A stretch of 8,850 nucleotides of DNA from Armatimonadota bacterium (lineage in GTDB: Bacteria; Cloacimonadota; Cloacimonadia; Cloacimonadales; TCS61). This document shows, in pieces, positions 1-6,447 of the stretch. Location of the stretch: positions 1-8,850 of the forward strand of contig JAUWNO010000068.1 in NCBI GenBank assembly GCA_030612605.1, given 5' to 3'. Under the pieces are notes generated by a model. It was not told where the DNA came from and did not search any database. It saw nothing but the letters and a program-made list of their open reading frames with translations. Within the stretch, counting starts at the first letter, position 1; each line of letters opens with the position of its first letter. The translations under genes and the position numbers were made by a program.

Positions 1-1
1 T

Positions 2-2401
2 TCGGCTACTGGTTATTCCGATCTTACTATCGAAGATGTTGAAGTATTGGAAGGTCAAACAACTACAGTAGATTTCGAATTAGAACCAATGCCGGAATTC
101 GACCCACCGGAAAACGTTGCTGTAGATCCATATAATGGAATCGTTACCTGGAATCCTCCGGGCGGGACGATTTACGGTGATGATTTTGAATCTTACACTG
201 TAGGAGAATATCTTGCTGTACAATCTGACGACTGGACAACCTGGACAAATAATCCCGGCTCAGCAGAAGATGGTCTTGTTTCCGATGATTATGCCTTGAG
301 TGGAACTCAAGCAGTCAAAGTTGACGGCTCTACCGACCTTGTGCTGATCATGGAAAACTACACAACCGGAGCTTATTCAATAGAACTGAATATGTATATT
401 CCCACTGGATATTGCGCATATTACAATCTGCAAAAAACCAATGTTCCCGGAACGGAATGGGGAATTCAGACAATGTTTGATGTTACAGGCATCGCTTCGA
501 TCGATGGTGGTGCAGCAGCAGCTTGTACTTTCCCATTCGACTTTGATACCTGGATGAACTTTGAAATCATTGTAGATTTGGATAGTGATCTTTGTGAATT
601 CTTTTATGACGGTACTTTGATGCATTCCTATCAATGGACACTCGGTTGCTTCGGAACTCCCGGATTGAATCAATTAGGTGGTGTGAATATGTTTGCCTGG
701 GCTTCTGCCGGTAATAATCCTCTTTATTACTTCGATGATTTCAATGTTAGCCTTGCCGATGCAGAACCAAGCGATGAACTTACAGGTTACAATGTTTATC
801 TTGATGATATGAATAATCCAATCGCAGAGAACATACCAGAACTCACCTATCAATACACAGGTCTTGTGCCTGATACAGACTATATAGCTGGAGTTTCAGC
901 AGTATATGATGATCCGGGCGAATCTAGTATTGTAGAAGTACCATTCACATTCTTACCTTCACCTACCTACCCGCCGATTAACTTTACTGCAACTTTAGAA
1001 GACTATAATGATGTCTATCTCGAATGGGAGCAACGCGCTGGAACAGGAGGTGTACTTGCTTATCACACCGGTTATGATTTAAATGGAATTGGCACAGGTG
1101 CTCCTGCAGACTTCATGTGTGCAGCGAGATTCACAGCAGATGAATTAACCGGTTATTATGGTTCAACTCTGACATCAGTAAATATTCATATCCGCACAGC
1201 AGATTTCAGTTATGTAGCAGTCAAAGTCTGGGAAGGCGGTTCATTCGGTAATCCTGGCACAGAAGTTTACTCGGCAGATGTCACAGGTTCTGTTCTCATC
1301 GAAGATTGGACGGAACATACTCTGACAATTCCGATACCACTTGTAGCAGGTAATGAATACTGGATAGGTTATGATATGTCAGCCACAGGCGATCATCCTG
1401 CCAGCGTAGATGCTGGTCCTGCAGAACCTGGTAAAGGTGACTGGATGTACTTTTCCGGTATCTGGCAGGAAATCAGTGTAGCGTTTGCCCTGGATTACAA
1501 CTGGTGCATTGAAGGTGTAGTTGGTGCAGGAGATGAAATTCTCATGACATCTCGTGTTGCTAAAAATAAAGTTAGAACTCCACAACTCAGAAGCATGATC
1601 ACTTCTGGAACGCCTGAAGTGCTTTACATAAACACACGCACCAAGAGAATCGAAAATAACAGAGACAGCCGTATGCTTCTTGGTTACAAGGTTTACCGTG
1701 ATGGAACAGAGATTGCAGAAATCCTTGATCCGAATGAATTAACTTATGATGACCTGTGCTTAGACGGCGGAACTTACGAATACTGGGTAACTGCTATCTA
1801 TGATGAAGGTGAATCTGATCCTTCCAATGCAGAAGAAGTAACTGTTATTCTATATCCACCTCAGAATCTAATGGCAATAGTACAAGGTATCAATAACGTT
1901 TTCTTATCCTGGGATGCACCTGCGGAAAGGACTCTTGAATATTACAACATTTATCGTAATGGAGAGTTAATTTCAGATGTAACCTCAACCTTCTATCTTG
2001 ATATTGGTCTTCCTGCCGGTGATTATGTTTACAATGTTACGGCATTATATTGTGGTGGTTGGGAATCCGGATTCTCTAATAATGGAGAAGTAACTGTAGA
2101 TGTAGGTGATCCACCGCTACCACTTGTAACAGAGCTGAACGGCAACTATCCAAACCCATTCAATCCGGAAACATCAATCAAGTTTGCACTCAATGAAGCC
2201 GGCAATGTAAGAATCGATGTATTCAACACTAAGGGCCAGCATGTGAGAACAGTAGTGAATGAGCATCTGGAAGCCGCCTATCATAGCGTTGTCTGGGATG
2301 GTAAAGATACAAAAGGTGTCAATGTATCGAGTGGTGTTTATTTCTACAAAATGGATGCAGGAAAATATACTTCAATCAAGAAAATGATCTTGATGAAATA
2401 A
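2..2401 (+). CDS. Secreted FN3-domain protein with type IX sorting domain (5'-partial)
   Basis: This is the C-terminal part of a large extracellular protein. The frame is open to the window edge, so the gene begins upstream. A TTG at 47 is not the start: the preceding codons read SATGYSDLTIEDVEVLEG, the end of a carboxypeptidase-regulatory-like beta-sandwich. Residues below are counted from that TTG. An FN3 module begins at about 20 (PPENVAV..VTW), is interrupted at about 40-240 by a jelly-roll/LamG-like domain (DDFESYTVGEY..YYFDDFNVS), and resumes at 243-302. A second FN3 begins at about 308, is interrupted at about 331-495 by another beta-sandwich (KVWEGGSFGNPGTEVYS, GNEYWIGY), and resumes at 542-600. 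A third, uninterrupted FN3 covers 603-685. The type A-like sorting domain covers 698-784 (NGNYPNPFNPETSIKFAL, SSGVYFYK, ending KKMILMK). Family knowledge says such C-termini are recognised and usually removed by the type IX machinery. No catalytic domain is visible; adhesion or carbohydrate binding is inference. A strong terminator follows 20 nt after the stop. Confidence 0.9.
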   Translation, partial: SATGYSDLTIEDVEVLEGQTTTVDFELEPMPEFDPPENVAVDPYNGIVTWNPPGGTIYGDDFESYTVGEYLAVQSDDWTTWTNNPGSAEDGLVSDDYALSGTQAVKVDGSTDLVLIMENYTTGAYSIELNMYIPTGYCAYYNLQKTNVPGTEWGIQTMFDVTGIASIDGGAAAACTFPFDFDTWMNFEIIVDLDSDLCEFFYDGTLMHSYQWTLGCFGTPGLNQLGGVNMFAWASAGNNPLYYFDDFNVSLADAEPSDELTGYNVYLDDMNNPIAENIPELTYQYTGLVPDTDYIAGVSAVYDDPGESSIVEVPFTFLPSPTYPPINFTATLEDYNDVYLEWEQRAGTGGVLAYHTGYDLNGIGTGAPADFMCAARFTADELTGYYGSTLTSVNIHIRTADFSYVAVKVWEGGSFGNPGTEVYSADVTGSVLIEDWTEHTLTIPIPLVAGNEYWIGYDMSATGDHPASVDAGPAEPGKGDWMYFSGIWQEISVAFALDYNWCIEGVVGAGDEILMTSRVAKNKVRTPQLRSMITSGTPEVLYINTRTKRIENNRDSRMLLGYKVYRDGTEIAEILDPNELTYDDLCLDGGTYEYWVTAIYDEGESDPSNAEEVTVILYPPQNLMAIVQGINNVFLSWDAPAERTLEYYNIYRNGELISDVTSTFYLDIGLPAGDYVYNVTALYCGGWESGFSNNGEVTVDVGDPPLPLVTELNGNYPNPFNPETSIKFALNEAGNVRIDVFNTKGQHVRTVVNEHLEAAYHSVVWDGKDTKGVNVSSGVYFYKMDAGKYTSIKKMILMK

Positions 2402-2421
2402 GAACATTCAAGAAAACATTT

Positions 2422-2463
2422 AAAACCCGAGTCGGGTTGAGCATAACTCGACTCGGGTTTTTT
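2422..2463 (+). terminator. Intrinsic terminator after the first secreted protein
   Basis: The arms AAACCCGAGTCG and CGACTCGGGTTT pair perfectly. The stem extends inward through GGTT/AACT (one G-T wobble) to a 6-nt loop, GAGCAT, and the 3' arm runs straight into a run of T. A GC-rich stem with a T tract 20 nt after the stop codon is a textbook Rho-independent terminator. Nothing indicates transcription from the minus strand. Confidence 0.9.
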
Positions 2464-2503
2464 AGTTTCCAAAACTTCGGAAGCTTTTTTATGAAAAACT
2501 AAA

Positions 2504-2541
2504 TAAACATTTGTTATCCTTGACGAATTATTGCAGATAAT
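2504..2541 (+). promoter_or_regulatory. Possible umuDC promoter with a LexA-like operator
   Basis: AACATTTGTT (2506-2515) has the AAC-N4-GTT core of the Gram-positive-type LexA/DinR box, but the flanking bases fit that consensus poorly. It overlaps a weak -35-like TTGTTA (2511-2516), with a -10-like GATAAT at 2536-2541 and a long 19-nt spacer. It lies about 130 nt before the umuD-like gene. The LexA box of this lineage is not known to me, so this rests on position and the short dyad only. Confidence 0.25.
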
Positions 2542-2554
2542 TTTCATTCAATAG

Positions 2555-2617
2555 ATTCCCGCTTCCGTCAAATTTTAATCCGGCAACTGACGGAAGTCGG
2601 AAATGGTTCGCGGGAAT
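2555..2617. repeat. Nested palindromic intergenic element
   Basis: The outer arms are ATTCCCGC (2555-2562) and GCGGGAAT (2610-2617). The inner arms are CTTCCGTCA (2562-2570) and TGACGGAAG (2588-2596), around a 17-nt loop. The right side carries 13 unpaired bases between inner and outer arms, so the fold is asymmetric. The outer part resembles 'attcccgc..gcgggaatgac' palindromes scattered between genes in many environmental bacteria. It has no T tract and is therefore more likely a REP/MITE-like repeat than a terminator. It lies between the putative umuD promoter and the umuD start, so it would be in the 5' leader. Confidence 0.6.
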
Positions 2618-2643
2618 GACAAGATTAAAAAAATGAGAGAAAA

Positions 2644-3099
2644 ATGAAAACTCACAAAACGAAAACCGATAGTTCCATAAAAGAGATTTTCCGATTTGAA
2701 AAAAGAACCAAGTTGAAACGTATCTTAGTAGGAGCCAATATTTCTGCCGGCTTTCCGTCTCCTGCTCAGGATTATATCGAAGGAAGTCTGGACTTGAATG
2801 AATTTCTTATTCATCATCCGGCAGCCACTTTCTTTGTTCGGGTCGATGGCAATTCCATGATCAATGCCGGCATCCATCCTGATGATATTTTGATTGTGGA
2901 CCGGGCTTTGGAACCCTCCAATAATAAAATAATAATAGCTGTTGTGGATGGAGAATTAACAGTAAAACGTTTAATAATTAAAAATAATCGCTGGTTTCTT
3001 GTGCCGGAAAATTCTCAGTTTCCTAAAATCGAAATCACAGAAGATATGGATTTCCATGTCTGGGGTGTGGTTACCTACGCAATTCATAAGATGAAATAG
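2644..3099 (+). CDS. umuD: UmuD-like S24 autoprotease, DNA polymerase V accessory subunit
   Basis: The protein is a LexA/UmuD-type serine protease (S24). In the family it cleaves itself when stimulated by RecA filaments, and the processed form binds UmuC to make a translesion polymerase. The catalytic Ser is S71 in GNSM and the Lys is K108 in LTVKR. The cleavage site aligns at A35-G36 (SAGFPSPAQDY), equivalent to Cys-Gly in E. coli UmuD. All three sites are shifted by +11 from E. coli (24, 60, 97), which supports the alignment. At 151 aa it is slightly longer than E. coli UmuD (139) because of a longer basic N-terminal arm. There is no helix-turn-helix, so it is not LexA itself. GAGAG just upstream serves as a ribosome-binding site. 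The TAG stop touches the ATG of the next gene, indicating one transcript with umuC. Confidence 0.93.
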   Translation: MKTHKTKTDSSIKEIFRFEKRTKLKRILVGANISAGFPSPAQDYIEGSLDLNEFLIHHPAATFFVRVDGNSMINAGIHPDDILIVDRALEPSNNKIIIAVVDGELTVKRLIIKNNRWFLVPENSQFPKIEITEDMDFHVWGVVTYAIHKMK

Positions 3100-4374
3100 A
3101 TGAAAAAAGATATTTTCGCTTTAGTTGATTGCAATAATTTTTACGTTTCCTGCGAACGTGTTTTCCAACCTTCTTTAAGAAACAAACCAGTTGGAATTCT
3201 TTCCAACAATGACGGCTGTATCGTAGCCTTATCAGATGAACTCAAAAAATTAAACATTCCTCGTGGAACTCCCGGATTTAAAATCCGGCATCTTCTTAAG
3301 AAATATGATATAAAACTGTTCTCCTCCAATTACGCTCTTTATGCTGATATGTCTGCCAGAGTGATGCAAATTCTTTATCAATTCACACCTGATGTGGAAG
3401 TTTATTCCATTGATGAAGCATTTCTTTCTTTAAATGGATTTGAACATTTGAACTTAAACGTTTACGGAAAGAAAATCCAGAAAACTTTGAAACAATGGAC
3501 TGGAATTCCTGTTTCTGTGGGAATTGGTCCAACTAAAACTTTAGCTAAAATTGCCAATCGAATCGCTAAAAAAAATAAAGGATACAAAGGTGTTTTCAAT
3601 ATTTTGAATCATCCTAAGATAGATGAAATTCTGGCTTCGATTGATGTTAAACACATTTGGGGAGTAGGACCGCGATATGCCAAAATTCTTCATCGTCACA
3701 GGATTTGTAATGCTCTTGAACTGGCAAATGCTCCGCAAAACTGGGTCAAAAAAAGAATGACAATCGTGGGTCTGAAAACCTGCAAAGAATTAAAAGGAAT
3801 TTCCTGCTTAGATTTGGAAATGGATATTTCTCCTAAGAAAGAAATCGTTTCTTCCAGGTCTTTTGGAAAACCGGTTACAGCTTTAGAAGAACTTCAGGAA
3901 GCAGCATCTTCTTATTGCGTACGAGCTGTTGAGAAATTACGTTCACAGCATTCAGTTGCATCCGGTATTATGGTTTACATTGCTACAAATCCCTTCAAAG
4001 ATGAACCGCAATATGTAAATTTTGCTAATTCGCGATTAACCACGCCTTCAGCTTTTACTCCGGATTTTCTTAAATTGGTCAATAAAGGTGTGGAAAATCT
4101 ATTTCGTGATGGTTATAAATACAAAAAAGTTGGTGTGATGATTAATGATATTATATCTGAAGAAAATGCTCCTCTCGATTTCTTTGAACCCTCTTACTTA
4201 GATGACGAACGCAAAATTATTATGGATTGTATTGATGATATCAATAAAAAAATGGGTAATAATAAAGTGACTTTTGCCAAGGCTGGAACAAAACAGAAGT
4301 GGAAAATGAAACGAGAAAAATTAACACCGAAATATACTACAAAATGGAATGAACTGCCAATTGTGGAGGACTGA
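3100..4374 (+). CDS. umuC: UmuC-like Y-family translesion DNA polymerase
   Basis: This is the catalytic subunit of an error-prone polymerase V-type enzyme, which inserts nucleotides opposite damaged template bases. At 424 aa it is full length (E. coli UmuC is 422). Metal-binding residues are D10 in ALVDCNNFY and D105-E106 in SIDEAF; the steric-gate position corresponds to Y15. The thumb has a helix-hairpin-helix (about 184-203, HIWGVGPRYAK). The little-finger domain follows (about 250-350), and the UmuC-specific tail (about 400-424, KMKREKLTPKYTTKW) ends the protein. The position aligned with the E. coli beta-clamp motif (QLNLF) reads PLDFF at 358-362, so the usual Gln is absent. The start is fixed by direct abutment with the umuD stop. 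The end of the gene carries the ribosome-binding site of the SRAP gene. Confidence 0.96.
   Translation: MKKDIFALVDCNNFYVSCERVFQPSLRNKPVGILSNNDGCIVALSDELKKLNIPRGTPGFKIRHLLKKYDIKLFSSNYALYADMSARVMQILYQFTPDVEVYSIDEAFLSLNGFEHLNLNVYGKKIQKTLKQWTGIPVSVGIGPTKTLAKIANRIAKKNKGYKGVFNILNHPKIDEILASIDVKHIWGVGPRYAKILHRHRICNALELANAPQNWVKKRMTIVGLKTCKELKGISCLDLEMDISPKKEIVSSRSFGKPVTALEELQEAASSYCVRAVEKLRSQHSVASGIMVYIATNPFKDEPQYVNFANSRLTTPSAFTPDFLKLVNKGVENLFRDGYKYKKVGVMINDIISEENAPLDFFEPSYLDDERKIIMDCIDDINKKMGNNKVTFAKAGTKQKWKMKREKLTPKYTTKWNELPIVED
4365..4370 (+). promoter_or_regulatory. Ribosome-binding site of the SRAP gene, inside the end of umuC
   Basis: GGAGGA lies within the last codons of umuC, 6 nt before the ATG at 4377. 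It is the strongest Shine-Dalgarno sequence in this operon and fixes the downstream start. That start is independently required because the catalytic Cys must be residue 2. Its position suggests translation coupled to umuC. Confidence 0.8.
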
Positions 4375-4376
4375 TA

Positions 4377-4985
4377 ATGTGTGGAAGATTTGCACTTTTC
4401 AGTAGTGTGCAAGCAATAAAAAAGTATTATAATTATTTAAATGAAGTTCAGGATTGGAAAGCAAATTATAATATCACTCCATCCCAGAAAATTCCTGTAA
4501 TCATCAATAAGAATGGAGATAAAAACCTTGAGTTTTTCCGGTGGGGATTGATCCCCTTCTGGGCAAAAGATAAAAAAATCGGTTATAAAATGATAAATAC
4601 AAGAGCAGAAACTATCTCAGAAAAACCGAGTTTTAAATATGCATTTCAGAAGAGACGCTGCCTGATTCCTGCCAACGGATTTTATGAATGGCGAAAAAAA
4701 GATAAACAACCATTTTTCTTCCAAATGAAAGATTCCGAAATTTTTTCTTTTGCCGGTATCTGGGAAAATTGGAAATCCCCGGAAGGAGATTATATCCAAT
4801 CCTGCTCAATTATCACAACTTCTGCCACCGAATTTATGAAAGAAATTCATCATCGCATGCCGGCAATTCTTCCAAAAGAACAAGAAATAACCTGGCTTTC
4901 AAACCAATCGCAAGATAAACTTCTTTCGCTTCTTCTACCATTTGATTCGGAGAAAATAACAGCACACAAAGTTTCTAAAATGTAA
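4377..4985 (+). CDS. SRAP-domain (YedK/HMCES family) abasic-site crosslinking protein
   Basis: Members of this family expose Cys2 after removal of Met1 and form a thiazolidine crosslink with abasic sites in single-stranded DNA, protecting them from breakage. The protein begins MCGRFALF with C2 in place. The other conserved residues are present: N74 in INTRAET, E104 in GFYEW and H159 in HHRMP, matching N75, E105 and H160 of E. coli YedK. The SRAP fold spans essentially the whole 202 aa (YedK is about 222); no extra domain is seen. It starts 2 nt after umuC, so it is almost certainly cotranscribed with umuD and umuC. This fits the known association of SRAP genes with SOS and translesion genes. 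A role in handling abasic sites ahead of or alongside the polymerase is inference from this arrangement. No clear terminator follows the gene. Confidence 0.95.
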   Translation: MCGRFALFSSVQAIKKYYNYLNEVQDWKANYNITPSQKIPVIINKNGDKNLEFFRWGLIPFWAKDKKIGYKMINTRAETISEKPSFKYAFQKRRCLIPANGFYEWRKKDKQPFFFQMKDSEIFSFAGIWENWKSPEGDYIQSCSIITTSATEFMKEIHHRMPAILPKEQEITWLSNQSQDKLLSLLLPFDSEKITAHKVSKM

Positions 4986-5059
4986 ATTCCGTAAAAAATA
5001 ATTATAAAGAATTGATTGAGATAATTTAATAGCTTAAATCTAATTTATGAAAAAATCTG

Positions 5060-5107
5060 AATTCCTATAAAGTTTTTCTTTTCAAAAGAGAATATAAAGC
5101 TGGAATT
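5060..5107. repeat. Nested inverted repeat in the 4986-5299 gap
   Basis: The outer arms are AATTCC (5060-5065) and GGAATT (5102-5107). An inner AT-rich hairpin is built on TCTTTT (5077-5082) and AAAAGA (5084-5089), extendable by a wobble and a few A-T pairs. TATAAAG occurs twice between the outer arms. It is weak and AT-rich, so chance pairing is possible. From 4986 to 5059 I see no gene and no other structure. Confidence 0.35.
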
Positions 5108-5112
5108 TCTCA

Positions 5113-5245
5113 TTAACTCATCCTGCTTTCCTTCTCTTAAAAAAAGAGAAGGAACATAAGAAATGCAAGAAGATTTTAACTCATCCCAAACAAAGCTTGC
5201 AGTCATCCCTCTTTTGTGATAAAGAGAGGGACAGAGGGTGAGTTA
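5113..5245. repeat. Two related palindromic repeat units, the left one incomplete
   Basis: TTAACTCATCC occurs exactly twice (5113-5123 and 5176-5186), each time followed by a pyrimidine-rich hairpin. In the left unit the hairpin is TTCCTTCTCTT / AAGAGAAGGAA with a 5-A loop (5128-5154, 11 bp perfect). In the right unit it is TCCCTCTTT (5206-5214) / AAAGAGAGGGA (5221-5231), a stem with a 2-nt bulge. The right unit is closed by TGAGTTA (5239-5245), the complement of TAACTCA at 5177-5183; the left unit lacks this closing arm. The design resembles short non-coding palindromic repeats (REP/MITE-like) found between genes of related bacteria. No T tract follows, so terminator function is doubtful. 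Confidence 0.6.
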
Positions 5246-5259
5246 GAAAATAATTAAAT

Positions 5260-5280
5260 TTTAGTCAATATTAGACTAAA
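5260..5280. promoter_or_regulatory. Palindrome before the Fe-S protein gene, possible operator
   Basis: TTTAGTC (5260-5266) and GACTAAA (5274-5280) are perfect inverted arms around AATATTA. The whole 21-bp site ends 19 nt before the ATG at 5300, just upstream of the AAGGA ribosome-binding site (5291-5295). Size and symmetry suit a dimeric transcription factor; a small 5'-leader hairpin is the alternative. No convincing -35/-10 pair could be placed around it. Confidence 0.45.
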
Positions 5281-5299
5281 CGATTTAATAAAGGATAAT

Positions 5300-6430
5300 A
5301 TGAAAACTTTAACAGACGAACAGGTCTATCGAAATCTGCAATTACACTTGGATAATTTTCCTATCGGCTTTCCTGCTACTGAATCCGGTGTGGAGATTGA
5401 AATATTAAAATTTTTCTTCACTCCTTTGGAAGCGATGATCGCTTCCTGCCTGAACCTGGCAGCGAAATCTCCAGCTAAAGTCCAGAAGAGATTAATGGGA
5501 AGATTCCGGGTGGAATTATCTTTGGATGAACTTGCTTCCTATCTTCACAAAATGTTTATGAATGGATGCATCGAACGCTCCGGAAAAGAAGATTCACTTC
5601 GTTATTCAAATGCCATGCTTGCCATTGGAATGTTTGAATATCATGTTGATCATCTTACTAAAGAATTCGTAGAGAACATGCAAAAATATTTTGATGAAGC
5701 TTTTGGTGACGAATTCTTTCGTACATCTCTGCCACAATTACGAACCAGTCCGCATGCCAAAGCAATTGTACCGGAACATCAGATCGCTACCTACGATGAC
5801 ATTCGCAAGTTTGTAAAGAATACCGATAAAACCATCCAGGTGGCAAATTGTGTGTGCAAACAGGGTGAAGCTTTATTGGGTAAACCATGCAAGCAAACTG
5901 AGAATTATGAAATTTGCCTGATATTCGGTTCTAAAAGCTATGCAGCACGAAACCAAGCTCGAGAAATCAGTAAAGAGGAATGTTTGCAAATATTGGATGA
6001 AGCGGAAGAAAAAAGCCTGGTTCTGCAACCCGGAAATTCAATCGAGCCATACTGCATCTGCATCTGTTGCGGTTGCTGTTGTGGTGTTTTGACTACTGCG
6101 AAAAAATATCCCAGACCAGCAGAACTTTTTGCTACAAATTATTTCGCTGAGATAGTTTCTGAACAATGTATTGGTTGTGGAATTTGCATCGACCGATGCC
6201 AAATGGAAGCAATAAGACTTGAAAATGAAATTGCTCTTATTGACCTTGGCAGGTGTATTGGCTGCGGATTATGCGTTACCAAATGTCCTTCCAATGCTGC
6301 AAAATTGATCAAAAAAGAAAAAGAGACAGTGCCGCCCAGAACAGCAGCTATGCTTTACATGAACATCCTGAAAGAAAAATTTGGTAAGAAAAAAATGATT
6401 ATGAAAATGCTGAAGCTATTACTTGGATAA
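5300..6430 (+). CDS. Cys-rich protein with two 4Fe-4S ferredoxin motifs, function unknown
   Basis: I recognise the type but not a named function. Residues 36-95 (TPLEAMIASCLNLAAKSPAKV .. LDELASYLHKMFMNGCIER) look like a winged helix-turn-helix module. The middle has cysteines at 184, 186, 197, 206 and 228, then a very dense block at 252-261 (CICICCGCCC) with seven Cys in ten residues. Two ferredoxin motifs follow: C290-C293-C296-C300 (CxxCxxCxxxC, followed by Q rather than the usual P) and C319-C322-C325-C329-P. The tail is basic (KEKFGKKKMIMKMLKLLL) and could lie on a membrane as an amphipathic helix. There is no signal peptide, so it is cytoplasmic. The motifs predict two 4Fe-4S clusters for electron transfer; the upstream Cys block may bind a third cluster or another metal. 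The start is supported by AAGGA 4 nt upstream. The gene stands alone, with a palindrome just upstream suggesting its own control. Redox enzyme subunit and Fe-S sensor are both possible. Confidence 0.85.
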   Translation: MKTLTDEQVYRNLQLHLDNFPIGFPATESGVEIEILKFFFTPLEAMIASCLNLAAKSPAKVQKRLMGRFRVELSLDELASYLHKMFMNGCIERSGKEDSLRYSNAMLAIGMFEYHVDHLTKEFVENMQKYFDEAFGDEFFRTSLPQLRTSPHAKAIVPEHQIATYDDIRKFVKNTDKTIQVANCVCKQGEALLGKPCKQTENYEICLIFGSKSYAARNQAREISKEECLQILDEAEEKSLVLQPGNSIEPYCICICCGCCCGVLTTAKKYPRPAELFATNYFAEIVSEQCIGCGICIDRCQMEAIRLENEIALIDLGRCIGCGLCVTKCPSNAAKLIKKEKETVPPRTAAMLYMNILKEKFGKKKMIMKMLKLLLG

Positions 6431-6447
6431 AAAAAAGTGAGAAAAAT

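Noticed and set aside
47..49. TTG as start codon of the first gene
   Set aside because: The same frame is open to base 2 and encodes the end of a recognisable regulatory-like beta-sandwich, with no signal peptide after the TTG. The real start lies upstream of the window.
2474..2490. Second small terminator (CTT-CGG-AAG followed by T)
   Set aside because: The stem is only about 3 bp plus scattered A-T pairs, and the strong terminator at 2422-2463 already explains the gene end.
2519..2541. TTGACG (2520-2525) as -35 for umuD
   Set aside because: The only good -10-like hexamer, GATAAT at 2536, lies just 10 nt away, too close for a sigma-70-type promoter.
2344..2547. Minus-strand open frame of 67 codons
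   Set aside because: It overlaps the conserved end of the sorting domain and the terminator stem, with no ribosome-binding site or recognisable protein.
5113..5245. CRISPR array
   Set aside because: Only two copies of an 11-nt repeat with hairpins, no regular spacers and no cas genes in the window.
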